Origin: Skeletonema tropicum
Taxonomy: Eukaryota; Bacillariophyta; Thalassiosirophyceae; Thalassiosirales; Thalassiosiraceae
Length of the DNA stretch: 64,000 bases
Direction: 5' to 3'
Assembly (NCBI GenBank): GCA_037178625.1
Contig: CM074138.1
Location: forward strand, 2,666,001-2,730,000
The translations under genes were made by a program, and so were the position numbers. Numbering within the stretch: the first letter of the stretch is position 1; the number at the start of each line of letters is the position of its first letter. The notes below the pieces were generated by a model that was not told the DNA's origin, made no database searches, and worked only from the letters and a program-made list of their open reading frames with translations. Below, in pieces: positions 31,683 to 43,004 of the stretch.

Positions 31683-33682
31683 ATGCCGCCCAAATCAATA
31701 TCACGAGAGAGTAAGAAGAAGGAAGTCCAAGACGCAGAGAGCGATGCATCCAATTCCAATAATATTGTGCCACCCAAGCCAACAATTAATGCCAAATCCA
31801 ACGCACGCAAGATAGAATCTCTGTCTCCATCCAATTCTAATGATAGTGCGTCAATCAAGTCAACAAATAAGAAGCAACCACGTAAGAGAACGGGCGACAC
31901 ATCGACCAGTACAACAAACAGTACAACAAACGAGCCATCATCGACATCAACATCAATTGTTAGGGCAGGGCAACCCGCTGCCGCAGCCGCAGAAGCGACA
32001 ACTGCTCCTACTTCCACAGTTCCTCTGAGCGGGCAGAAGAAACGCAAAGCTGGCTTCAGAGAGCAGTTCCTACAAAAGGTAAGGCAAACATCAACATGTT
32101 GACGTCCTCGGTTTGTACAACTCTAACACTCATTTTTTGCCTCGCGGTGTCACGTCATATCAGCTCAGAGTAATGCTCGATAGAGAAAGCCAGAATGATG
32201 ATACCACCGTCCAATGGTCAACGGATGGTAACAGCTTCATCATCACTGATCAAACCCAATTTGAGAAGGTTGGTATTGTCGATCGATGATGTATGATAGT
32301 ATTTTGATGTGCTCCTAACAACTTGATGTATGTGACATGACTCACCCATCACCATAATCTTCTACTACTTTGCATTTCGACAGGAAATCATCCCCACATA
32401 TTTTGATAATCCAATAGTCTTTGCTAGCTTCCTCAGAAAGCTGCAGCGGTGGGGTTTTGTTCGAGTATCAAGCATACGTAGTGGGCGTTATGAGTTTAGC
32501 TCACCGACGTTCAAGAGAATGGATTCTAGGGGTAAACCTGCCGCCGCCGCCGCTGCTACTAATAATACTGCCAATGCAGCTGTAAATGATGGCAGAGGTG
32601 CTTCTATTCCGCTTCCACAGCAGCAGCAAGCCATGGAGCAACTAAACCGACACCCCATGTCTGTACCTAATCAACTACCAAGACAGGCAGATGCAAGTGC
32701 CATTGCTGATCTTATCTCAAACATCCAGCGTCAGCGTAGTACACAGCAACCCTCCACATCCATCCCCCAGCCTGGCCCGAATCTAAACAGCATCTTTCAA
32801 CAGATCATTGGTAGTAATCAACATCAGCCAATATCGAGTCAGAATTCAGTGCCAAATCAACAGCCTATGCCCAATCTTACAAGCCTGCTGAATAATGCTG
32901 CTGGAATGAATCATCTTCAGTCATTCCCGCAATGGCAACATCCAAACAACCCCACCATGAATCTGCTCAATGCTGCCCTTCAAAGTTTGGGTAGAAGTCC
33001 AGCACCCCCAGCTCAAACGATGGGTCAATATCCCGTTCCTTCTGCCCAAAGCAGCGCAGTGCATGCCCTCATGAGTCTCTCTGGGATGTTGCCCCAGTCC
33101 CCTCCCCTCAACACCGCACCAGCTGTGTCTCAATCCAACAACATGGAATCTATTCTATTACTGTTTCTGGCGTTGCAGCGATTCATCGAGGAAGAAGATC
33201 AGCGTAGGGCCCAGGTAGACGAGATACACCACGCAATCATTGCAACTATTGGACACATTGTGGGAAATAATGTTATCGCTGGAGCAGGCGTGCAAATATT
33301 TGGACGTGCCGGAGAAATAAATATGCATCTAAGAAATCCAACTGGAATGACTGTACGAGTACCAAATAATAACAATACTCAGCCCAATCAAGGAGGTGCA
33401 CCGCTTCCAATGGGTGTTGATAATAATATTCAAGCAGATCCCATCACCGCATTTTCGCAGTCTGCTCGAAGAGGTGATGCAGGAGGGCACTCTCAAGAAA
33501 ATGCTCGTGCTCGAAATATTGACCCGGTCGCTAATGATGGCAGTGCAGACGACAACGAAGAGCGTAAAGACGACGAACCACTTTCTCCTCCGAGGAATCG
33601 GAAGTCTTCGGACAGTTATGAAGCGGATAATGATGACTGGGATAAAAGATTCCGGAAACGGAAGAAGTCGCCCCCCAAATAA
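31683..33682 (+). CDS. HSF-type DNA-binding transcription factor, subfamily A copy 4
   Basis: About 599 residues. Exons 31683-32078, 32164-32268 and 32384-33682; phase-0 introns. Exon 1 is nearly identical to copy 1 with a shorter alanine run. The DNA-binding domain is complete (FREQFLQK; MLDRESQNDD; ASFLRKLQRWGF; YEFSSPTFKR), but the basic wing reads SSIRSG where the other A copies have SSKRSG (AAG/AAA-type codon to ATA). The long polyglutamine of copy 1 is reduced to four residues. The C-terminus ends KRKKSPPK. Confidence 0.9.
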
Positions 33683-34725
33683 TAATTGAAGCCCTTTTAA
33701 GGTCAACTGTAGGTAACTGAATATTCCACTTCATATTCGTCAAGTTCGTCAACCCTTCTCCTTTGAGTTGTGTTGTAGAGAGTAGTAGTGTTAGCGAAGA
33801 GCAGGAGAGACGGACTTCATGGTGAGAGGGATAGCGAGCGTGGAAGAGGGATAGCGAGCGTTGATAGGAGGTTGATTGCTGAGAGATCGTGCCATCTGTT
33901 TACTATTGAAGTTTCAAACGTAAATAATTTTAGGTTCAAGTGTCGCATCGCCTTCATTGTACATAAGTAGTGATAAAGGGAAAATGTCTGTCTTAAGTGC
34001 AGTATCCTTTATCGTACAAAATAAAGTGACAACGTGCACCGAGTACAAAACCATAACAAAATATCAGACAGGTGCCAGCCCAGTACAGTCTCTTCTGCAA
34101 ATTATTGCGGCTGTCGTCCTTGTCTACTCATCTGAAACCTCAAAGGAACAGCAAACAAGAACTGCCCACCAAAGTTTGAAGGGACAAGTCAGGGGTTAGG
34201 ATTGGCTCAGCCACAGCTGTTGAATTGCAGCGGCCATATTGTGCATTATACATATACTTCTCATTGCAAGCATTCAGATCAAAGTTTTATTACCACTCCA
34301 GTCATGCTTAGAACACAATATAGCAATACTATTAAGTCTTATTGCATAGACTAATACATCTTTACAGGCTCAGCTATCCACCAAGTTGTGAGCTAGAGCC
34401 TGTGTTACAGCAGTCGAGCAACATATCGTTTCAAATGTTGTCACTGTAGGAATGAGCCGCTTGTAGTGGCCCAAAACATGTGCCTACAATAGCATAGAAG
34501 CATATCCCTACCAAAGCTTAAGAACCAGGGTCTAAACCTGGTTTAAGAATCTTAATGGGGGTTTAGACCTGGGTTAGCAGTGTGCTGCTAATGGATGCCA
34601 TAGACACCGCCGCCCCCCTAACCCCTGCAACGGGGTCATCAACAGGACCAATATGATCAATGTAGACCGTTGGTTTGGGCTGTGGTAGTGTGTGTGGGGT
34701 TGTGGTGTGGTCTTATAAGCGAATT
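33683..34725. other. Intergenic region
   Basis: 33820-33960 matches the 3' flank of HSF copy 1. 34505-34575 contains an inverted repeat (AGGGTCTAAACCTGG against GGTTTAGACCTGGG) able to fold. No gene is supported. Confidence 0.45.
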
Positions 34726-37543
34726 GGATCCACGGACAGGATGGGTGTCGCAACCCGGCTCCCGCCAAAATATGATAGGGGCGGGCATTTAAACGCTTTT
34801 TTGATGACACCCGTCGACGCCGCCACGGCCCGCCCCTTGACACCCGTCTGCGTCTAGATAGAAAGTACTAATCGGCCCTCGGGGCCCCAGTTCGGTACGG
34901 CGCAGCAAGTATCGGACGGGCCACGGAGGTGCCCTCCTTACCCTGAGGTCATTTGACAAAATGACACAGCCCATTTCTACAGAAAACCACGTAGGAATTA
35001 GTACCTTTAGATTTAGGAGAAATAAATCTGGTGGGCGGACGTAGAGATTTAATTCCCACAGTAGAGCATACTGGCGGCTACAGGATACCTCTGTGTGGGA
35101 ATTCAATTGCACTCTAATCTTGTAAACACTTTTCTTGTGAAATTGTGATGTCAAACACACTTTGTGTCCTTCTTAGCTGGAAGGGTTCTTGTTTACAGTA
35201 ATTTTCTCTCATCTCTGTTTGATTGTGTCATTGCTAGAGTAGAGAGTGTATGTCACACCTCCTATATATACCAGTACCTACTTTGGACATGTTCGACTTT
35301 TAACCACTTTCTCATTCGTATTCATATTTCTTGTGATTGAGTTGCTGCAGGTGATCTATAGCCCACCTCTCTCTCTTGATTACTGCAGCACGGTTGGCCA
35401 TTGCTCTTCTTTGCGCACTCGAGTATACTGTCGTCGGAAATCTTTTGACTGGTCCAGTGTATTGCGCTGTCCTAAAGCTTTACAGTAATCTTATTTCATC
35501 TCTGTGTGAGTGTGACACTCCCACTCCGAGCTATGTAGAGTGGTCTTGCCCCTGCTGGTGGTGAAAATGTTGCGGCCGTTCCATTGTCTTAGTAAGTAAT
35601 CATTGAATAAAATAGTTGTCGGCTCGGTTGAATAAATCTGCACTTACCTATCACCTGCCCTGGACTTGTTTCTGCTTTTGCTTTGTTCCACTGTCAAGCA
35701 TTTGATTCCTCAGAGCAACGTTTCGTGCTGCATCAACTCGCGCTTGTGCTGTTAGTTCTCTTTTGAAGAAATATGCAATCGTTGCAACAAAATTCAATTG
35801 GCGGGAGTTGGAATGAGTCTCCATATGCTGCAGTGATGTGGTGGAATACTATGATGTCACAAGTCACTCACCTCAAGTATAAACGAAAAGTGGTATCGTA
35901 CCTCCTTCTCTCAGCATTTTTTTGCACCTGATCCAAAAAAATTCAATCGAATGATATAAGTTGTTGGATTCTCAAACAAGCTACGTAGTGACTCGTGTTG
36001 TTTTCAGACGTGTATCGCAGACCAGTGTCTGATGGTTGTTGTATTTCATTCAAATCATCTCGTTTCTATTGCTCAATTTTGTTTTCGTGTACAGAACGTG
36101 TGCCGATGTCATGATAATATTGTGTGCATGTGTGCACACCTGTCGAGCGTTTGTCTCATCTACCACACAACATTGGTAAGATTATTGCACGGTTTGAAGT
36201 GTCCATTATTCTATCAGGATCGCGATCATGTGCGGGGATTGCTTTTTAATGTCTTGTTACCGCAGAAAGATGATGTGGCATGGTCGATCACATCATGATG
36301 CCTGCGCACAGCAGCGCTTTGATTGAGATCGCAGGATTTATTTGTTGCGAGTAGGTTGTTGCACATCGTTGGCACAGCGTCGGAACCCATATGGACACGA
36401 TGACGTTGTATGACTCTTATGACTCTCAATGTTGGGATGGTCGGCCGGCTGAATCTATTAGGGTTTCGATGATGTTGTGCGGAGGAGGTAAAAAAGATCT
36501 TTTTGTGCGTAGATCGAGAGGAGAGATTTCCACAGCTGATAGCAAAATTTTTGCGGTCATGCTGTGTATCATTGACGCAGGCACTGTTACATGGCGTTCA
36601 AAGCGGACATGCTGCTTGTTGTTCGACTCATTTCGGCATCGAGATATGGCCAGTCGAACGCTGCAAGCTGCAACTCACAACATCCGCCATTGTGAAGATG
36701 TGCATGTTGTGTGTTGTGTTCGCTTCTTGCTTCGTTGTTTGCGCGCAGAGCAAAAAATCTGTGCGCTTTATTCGCCGAAAGTTCCAAGAAGTTTGACATG
36801 TGAAAGAAGTTTGACAGAAGTTGAAAATCAGGACACATGTCTTATCTTTTTGCGGAGCAACTTAATAGACAGCCATGGTGACCTCTTTTTTTTAGCTCTA
36901 TTGATCTCTCTTGAACTCGCACGTGCCAGCACAAGGCCCCGAGGGCCATACTGCAGCAAAGCACACAAAATAAGGCAAACAAAGCACTGCAGGGATACCC
37001 CATTTATAAATCGAATAAATCGCAATTGATGACTATCGACACCAATAACATCACTAGTTAAGTCCACTAATCGCTAGTATTTGTGCAAGACATGATGAAA
37101 GCACGGATGAAAGCACTTAAATAATGTGTTAAATGCAACCAGAAAGGCTCGTGCACGCCGAAAGATTGAACGAATCGATTGCTAGCTTTTGGACGATGGA
37201 ATCGAACGAATGGAATCGAACAAATGGAATAGAATGGAATCGAATGGAATCGAATGGAATCGAATGGAATCGAATGGAATCGAATGGAATCGAATGGAAT
37301 CGAACGAATCGATCGAATGGAATCGAATTGAACGAATCGTTATACTTATTATTGGTGTCAATCGTCGATCAACAATTGCGATTTATTCGATTTATTAGTA
37401 CTCTCTATCTAGACGCAGACTGGTGTCAAGGGGCGGGCCTGGCGGCACCTACGGGCTGCCGACGGGTGTCAACAATTCTGTCCGCCCCTATCATATTTTG
37501 GCAGGAGCCGGGTTGTGACACCCATCCTGTCCGTGTTGGATCC
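34726..37543. repeat. 2.8-kb segment bounded by ~145-bp inverted repeats
   Basis: 34726-34872 and 37394-37543 are diverged inverted copies (GGATCC...GGACAGGATGGGTGTC, CAAAATATGATAGGGGCGG, CCCGCCCCTTGACACC, CTGCGTCTAGATAGA in both arms). They begin with GGATCC on the outside; no clear target duplication is seen. Inside, GGCCCTCGGGGCC lies directly after the left arm (34874-34886) and its complement at 36935-36947. No transposase is recognisable. The 212-codon frame at 36391-37029 lacks recognisable features. Confidence 0.55.
37191..37335. repeat. 10-bp satellite (GGAATCGAAT)n
   Basis: About a dozen units of GGAATCGAAT, flanked by an inverted pair (37011-37048 against 37347-37392, AAATCGAATAAATCGCAATT). 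The flank itself contains the same AATCGAAT motif, so the array may have grown from it. Confidence 0.85.
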
Positions 37544-37639
37544 AGACAGATGTGAAATTTGGTTTTTCAAGCACATTTTTTGACCATGGCCGCCGCAGAG
37601 CCTACTAGATTTGGCCAAAATCTCAAATCTGCCACAAGT

Positions 37640-38040
37640 GCTTTTATGGTGAAACAAGAGAGCCCTAAATGTGCTAGAAGAGAGAAGAGAGAAGCAGTTT
37701 AGGCGCCTGCACGCCAGCTGAAAGAGAGGCGGTAACCGCAGGAAGTCAGGCATCATCGATTTTCGAGCGCCGACCCCATGCCTGCGAAAGGCAGGCGATG
37801 GGGTCGGCGGCAGATTCGTCCACTACAATACTCTATGTTGCTATTAAAAGCTATTTCTTTTCTTTCGCATTGCTAGCCGTTTCATTGCTCAAACAGGCAC
37901 CATTGCCTTATTCGATCAATCGAATTGATTGTATTATGACTGTGCGACGCGAAACGACTGTAACATTTGTAACGATTCGACAATTCCGGGTAACGAAATG
38001 TAACAATGACGTAACACGCTAGATAAATTTAAAATTCGTT
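37640..38040 (+). repeat. Dispersed ~400-bp repeat, copy 1, with hairpin
   Basis: Similar over about 400 bp to 50690-51060: AGAGGCGGTAACCGCAGGAAGTCA, the hairpin, CATTGCTAGCCG, TTATTCGATCAA, ACATTTGTAACGATTCG and AAATGTAACAA segments in the same order. No coding potential seen. Confidence 0.6.
37769..37807 (+). other. Strong hairpin with covarying pair
   Basis: GCCGACCCCATGCCTGC pairs with GCAGGCGATGGGGTCGGC around GAAAG, with one bulged base. The second copy at 50806-50845 changes the C-G pair below GACC to T-A and the loop to GAGAG. Confidence 0.7.
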
Positions 38041-38594
38041 TGCAATTTATTAATAAGCCGTTCGCGGACAACATGAATCGACAGGTCTGTTCGCTAGTTC
38101 GCCGGTCTTTCGATGCCATTGGCGTAATTCACGGGGGGGGGGTTAGGCGATTCGAACAAGTGATAGATTCGTATTCTTCTATATCTCAGGAGATGGACAA
38201 TGCACGTTTGGGTTCCATACCTCAGATATACTCGACAAAATTGTCATCTACATTTGCTAGTAAAATCGTCTAACTACTGGACAAATTTGTTAGAGAGAAT
38301 TACTAGCAAAATCTAAATGGGCATATCTCTGCGAGAAAAGCAAATATTTATGTGGTTCCTTTATTGGTCTCACTTGTATGATCATCACCAAAAAGGCTGT
38401 GCCATTGGTTTGGTACGAATATCGCTTTTTGTGATTTTGGCCTCCGTAGTAGAAGCCACTTTCATCATGGGGTTTTGTGGGTGAAACACCAAAACTTCTA
38501 CTTGGGGGCCTACGTAGGAATTATACCAGGAAAAAATAAACAGGGGCGCGCAGAATGTGGCGAGCGTGGTGGTGCCTGTGGCGGGATCAGCGCG
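38041..38594. other. Intergenic
   Basis: No feature recognised beyond a G9 run near 38132-38142. Confidence 0.3.
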
Positions 38595-39377
38595 GGCCCT
38601 CGGGGCCTGTCCAGTTTTGTGTCATTTGTAGTAGGTCATTGCACTTTGGTTTTACATTTACATATAGTCTTTTTACAATGGAATCCGGCTATAAAGTTGC
38701 TCTGCAATGACGTAGACATAGTCTTAGTGTATTTGGTGCATGGTGATGTTCTGTTTTGTTGTTATGGTATGTAGGATAAATTAGTAGAATTGTATTGTGC
38801 ACAATTTTACCAATTCAAAGTGTCTTTCTCGTGCTTGACAGTTTCTCTGGATTCTTCGCGGACGTGACAAAACTGACATACTCAGCCTCCGCCCGGCGCT
38901 TCTTTTCGTTTTTTTGGATTTTGCCACGTGTCGCTTCAACTTCATCAACACGTCATTATGTACAGCTGAGGTGTTGGTTCTCATTTGTCCGGTGACGCAT
39001 GCATTTACATTCATCGATATTGTGTCCCATTTGTGACAAATTCAATTGACAAAAATTAGTCCGAATCGGTATACTTAATTATTTCTTCATCTATCCGTGT
39101 CTGGATTCTTTCTCTGTCTGACAGCGTGTTCCTCCTGCTTCGTTGACAGCAAATCGCTTCCGTCCACATCTCGCGGTCGATCTATTATTTTTTCATTGCA
39201 ATCATAAAGTATTGTGTAAACCTTTCTACTTCTTATCAATCTAAGTACACAATCATGATAATTGGCAATACCGATGCGCTGCTGCCGCGACGTCAGCTGT
39301 TGGATCTAACACTAATGGCAAGGGTTCTCGTCATTTGATGAGTAAACCTAGCGGCCGTAAGTGGCAGGCAAGCGCAA

Positions 39378-39845
39378 GTGCATCAAAGTCGGGCATCATC
39401 GACTGTGGCGGAGCTGTCTCATGTTGGACAAGAGCAGGAGACTAATGCCGATGGCGCGACTTCAAATGTTGGATGTAATGGCAATGGGTTTCGTCGTTTG
39501 ATGAGTCAACCTTGCGGCCTTGAGCGTGTCGCATGTTCTTCGAAGTCGGCCGATGCTTCGACCTCATCTACTTTGACGGAGTTGTCTCACACTCACAGCG
39601 GACTGAAACGGGGGCATGTTTCGAAGGAGGCTTCAACTTCTAACTGGAAATGGTATGAATATCCTTGGGCTACCATCCGCACAAACGATCCTATCTTCCG
39701 ATCCATGGCAACATTTGTTGTTGACGAGAGTGAGAGAAAAAAGCTTGATAGCCTTCCTTTCAAAAACTATACATGCAGTCGTCACGCCGCCAAAGCAAAG
39801 CAACGAAGCTGGGTCCAAGGCCAAGTTCAAGTACCAATCCAGTGA
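39378..39845 (+). pseudogene. Unrecognised open frame inside the helicase element
   Basis: A frame of 155 codons opening with GTG. Ser-rich N-terminal half, then NDPIFRSMATFVVDES and LPFKNYTCSRHAAKAKQRSW, which reads like the start of a folded domain. No ATG or conserved family recognised. It is probably a remnant of the same element's coding region. Confidence 0.3.
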
Positions 39846-40072
39846 GTTTTGTTCCGCGGAAAGTTGTTCTTGTGTTGTGTCTCTAAATACTTTCACAGAC
39901 TAACACTAACACAACCACAACACAATACATAAAATCGTTCACTGCACAATTTTACCAATTCACCAGCTTGTCATGTACATGTATCATTGTGCTGCAAAAA
40001 CACTACTAACTCGTTTTATTTGCATACCGATGCAAATGCATCCTTCCAATTCCAACGTAATGCGCACAGCAC

Positions 40073-40681
40073 GTGCCCATCCCTCCCTACGAGCAGATTT
40101 GCAACAAGGGATGCTGCACCGCATTATTCATGCCATTGCAAATCGCTTACGCCATCACCATTCACCGCTGTCAAGGACTTGAAGCTGGATTCGACGAAGG
40201 AGACCGCTGGAACCGAATGATATTAGATCCGTCAGATGAGTTGTGGGAGATTAGCAAGAACCTTGGGACATTGTACGTGGCAACTAGCAGAGGCAAAACA
40301 CTTGGTTCCAAAGATCAAGCATACCCAACGGACAGTGCCATATACTGGACGGGAAACAGCGTTTCAACGAACCGAATTAAAAATTGCAAGAGAAAGCAAA
40401 ATGGGCAGCTCTGCGAATCATACAAGAAGCGAGCTAAGTGGGTAGAATACTTGGAGGGAAAGGCAGAAGAGACGAAGACGAGGTATAGCAAGAGAAAGTT
40501 GGAAGAAATCACAAAAACAACGTACGCAGCAGCAATGAAGGGCGATTTCATCAAAGACAGGACAGACCTGACGGCCAGGATTACCGACATCATCACCAAT
40601 CCAAACAAGAAGTGGAAAGAAGCGAAGAGGGATCACGAGATCCCAAGTGATTACTTCGCAGCGTCTGCATCTGGTGATTAG
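40073..40681 (+). pseudogene. C-terminal fragment of a Pif1-like SF1 helicase
   Basis: From about 40110 the frame reads PLQIAYAITIHRCQGLEAG, the SF1B motif V region (usual form AxTIHKsQG), then LGTLYVATSRGKTLGS, motif VI (YVALSR type). A Lys/Glu-rich tail follows (SKRKLEEITKTTYAAAMKGDF, KKWKEAKRDHEIPSDYF) and a stop at 40681. Motifs I to IV are missing upstream, so this is a remnant or the last exon of an element-borne helicase. The tail and downstream DNA are repeated in inverse orientation at 44440-43906. Confidence 0.65.
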
Positions 40682-41188
40682 TAAAATGGATCGCTGCACG
40701 ATTCTACAAAAAAAGAAAATTTCTCACGACGATGAATACATCGACTAAATCCAGAGTCCGTCTGCATCAGGTCATTACATTAGTAAAATTGATCACTGCA
40801 CAATTCTGCAAAAAAGACCATTTCTTACGTTGAAGAAATACAACAACTAAATCGACTAAAACCTGTGCAAAACCTGTATTTCTTTCTCGTAAAGACGGAT
40901 TTAGACGCCAAAAAAGCGCATTTAGTACATTGAATTTCTCGCTTTCAACAGGTACTTCTCGCTTTCTACGTAGGAAACCATTCAGATCCTACGCTGGTAG
41001 GCTCTACTGAGGACTCTACGTGTCCCAACAGTAAACCTTCTCACTAAAATGCACATATGCTGATTCCTAGCTAGAACTCTGTAGAATAATTTGGCTGAAA
41101 AAATCTGAATTTCCCACCTGTAATAGAAGGGCACCTGCGGCCCCCTATTACGCTGCTCTGCACTCCATGAACGGGGGCCCCGAGGGCC

Positions 41189-41589
41189 GATCATCTAAAT
41201 CGCTTATCACATGGCACTGGCCATCATCTTTTTCAGCCGTTGTCAAGCAGTTGTGGTGATGGTTACATCATGACAGATGGTGTCAAGTTGCTTTTGCTAG
41301 AATCGAATTGATGTGTTGCCACACGTAGTCGTTGTTAACTTGCGTTTACATTTAAAGAATTCGAATTGTAAGCATGTCATGTTAACTTGATTTTGTGTAC
41401 AAACACAACTTCATCGGCACTATTTTTAGGAATATCTATTTTAGAGATGGGATCTTTTTGGTCAAAGTGCATCAGTGATTTTACGAGAAATCCATCACCG
41501 CCAAAATTGATGAAGCAAAATCCATCATCTACTTGTCGACGCGACCATGACACAAGTGGAGAAATGAAATCATCCTAAGTATATTACTT
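41189..41589. other. Intergenic between nested elements
   Basis: No recognisable feature. Confidence 0.3.
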
Positions 41590-42225
41590 AAACATCCCTT
41601 TGTTGGAACCGTTGGCATATGTCACACTGTCTACAAATGAAAAATACGCCCAACAGTGATCTTGAGTGATCTGTGTACACCTTAGTTCCTTCTATCCGAT
41701 CATACTAAATCCGCCGCGGTTGTGATGCAAGAATTCATCCGAAGACCTCAACATCGACGAAGTCCTCCAAGATCTCTACTCCACTTCACGTTTGTCATAT
41801 CCGTATGCAATAGAATTGATCATAAGGCAAAAAAACATCCTCATCTCAGAAACAATCATTGCTTCAAAGATTCTTTCTCTGATATCGTGGTCTACTACCT
41901 TCAATCCTTTTTGGAAGTGGACGGAACTTCCATGTCGCTTCATTACCACATTGTATATATCCCCAAAGATACCTTTTCTAACATGCCATAGATAAGTACA
42001 GAATAATACCAATACAGACTACTTCCTGTTTGTCACTCCCCTTGGTTCATCATCCTTATCATCACTCTTCTTTTCCTCCAATAATTTCATCGTATCGCCT
42101 TTCCAAAATAGGATGGGTCTGATCAATGGCCATACTGCTTGGTATGCCCAATGCTTGCTAAGCGTATCCGCATGATTATACTCACCTCGAATGAATGCAA
42201 ACCTGATGCAACCAGCTGCTACATT
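41590..42225 (-). mobile_element. Ty1/copia 3' end with LTR, minus strand copy
   Basis: On the minus strand 42225-42019 encodes the copia RNase H C-terminus (NVAAGCIRFAFIRGEYNHAD, LSKHWAYQAVWPLIRP, ILFWKGDT) and a stop at 42019. The LTR starts at 41983 (TGTTAG) and runs left for an unknown length. It is a close relative of the copy at 43005-43904, in the opposite orientation. Confidence 0.7.
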
Positions 42226-42495
42226 TTCATGGATGTAATGTTATGACAATACCAAATGTCTCTTCCAATTCTTGAAGTCAGGATTAACTCCGCTTGACAC
42301 AACAGACTCATTATCACCTAGTAAAATTGGGATTCCATGCAAAGTACTCCAAGGAACTGAAGAAGTGTCTTGTTAGCCCTGATTTCCTCAATGGCTGTTC
42401 TTGCTGCGCTGCTCTCAGATCCGTATGTAGCTGTTTCGACGGTGTTATGCTTCTTCGAAAACCAATCAAAAGGAGTCTTGTTAAGGAAGTGAAGT
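42226..42495. other. Unassigned sequence within the copia nest
   Basis: No feature recognised. The left edge is where similarity to the other copia copy ends. Confidence 0.3.
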
Positions 42496-42498
42496 ACA

Positions 42499-42733
42499 CC
42501 TGATATATAGTGATACATAGTGATACATAGTGATATATAGTGATATATAGTGATACATACTGATATATACTGATACATGATACTGATATATAGTGATACA
42601 TACTGATATATACAAATATATAGTGATATATACTGATACATACTGATATATAGTGATATATACTGTTACATACTGATATATACTGATATATACTGTTACA
42701 TACTGATATATAGTGATACATACTGATATATAG
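42499..42733. repeat. 10-bp satellite (TATATAGTGA / TATACTGATA)n
   Basis: About 23 units of a 10-bp repeat with variants TATAGTGATA, CATACTGATA and TATACTGTTA, near the centre of the inverted copia pair. The translated frames here (Tyr/Ile/Ser repeats) are artefacts. Confidence 0.9.
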
Positions 42734-43004
42734 CACAAACAGATGTGTGCATGATGCCCATCATATGTACTAACTCCCTGGAAAACTCTTCACCTACTCT
42801 TCACCACTCTTCACCCTTCCTCCAGACTCTTTGTGTGTCCACATCCAAGATCACTAACATTCTCATTGCACTTGTCTTCTCTATTGGCGTTCTTAACTGA
42901 CATTTACTAGATTAACTAGTCATCATGTTTGTACTCTAGGGTTTATTCAAGGACCTCTGTTTAGTTGGTACCTGATAAGCGGGAGACACACGACGTATAC
43001 TTCA
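42734..43004. other. Unassigned sequence
   Basis: No feature recognised. Confidence 0.3.

Larger units (their letters stand above)
38595..41188 (+). mobile_element. Element ending in GGCCCTCGGGGCC motifs, with helicase remnant
   Basis: Left boundary motif GGCCCTCGGGGCC at 38595-38607; right boundary GGCCCCGAGGGCC at 41176-41188, in inverted orientation. The right ~620 bp (about 40570-41188) is repeated in reverse at 43906-44440, which defines it as a mobile 3' end. It contains the helicase C-terminal coding remnant. The left boundary is less certain, because the sequence after the motif does not match the other left ends (34874, 43239). The terminal motif can itself fold (GGCCC-TCG-GGGCC). 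A Helitron-like or other helicase-bearing element is possible, but no Rep nuclease is seen. Confidence 0.4.

Noticed and set aside
36391..37029. 212-codon ORF inside the GGATCC inverted-repeat unit
   Set aside because: No family motif, unusual composition, and it runs through an element boundary (GGCCCCGAGGGCC at 36935).
37191..37335. Possible human satellite contamination (GGAAT-like repeat)
   Set aside because: The unit is 10 bp (GGAATCGAAT), not the 5-bp human satellite, and the flanks contain the same motif in an inverted pair typical of this genome.
42314..42738. Tyr/Ile/Ser-repeat ORFs on the minus strand
   Set aside because: Translations of the 10-bp satellite; no independent coding signal.
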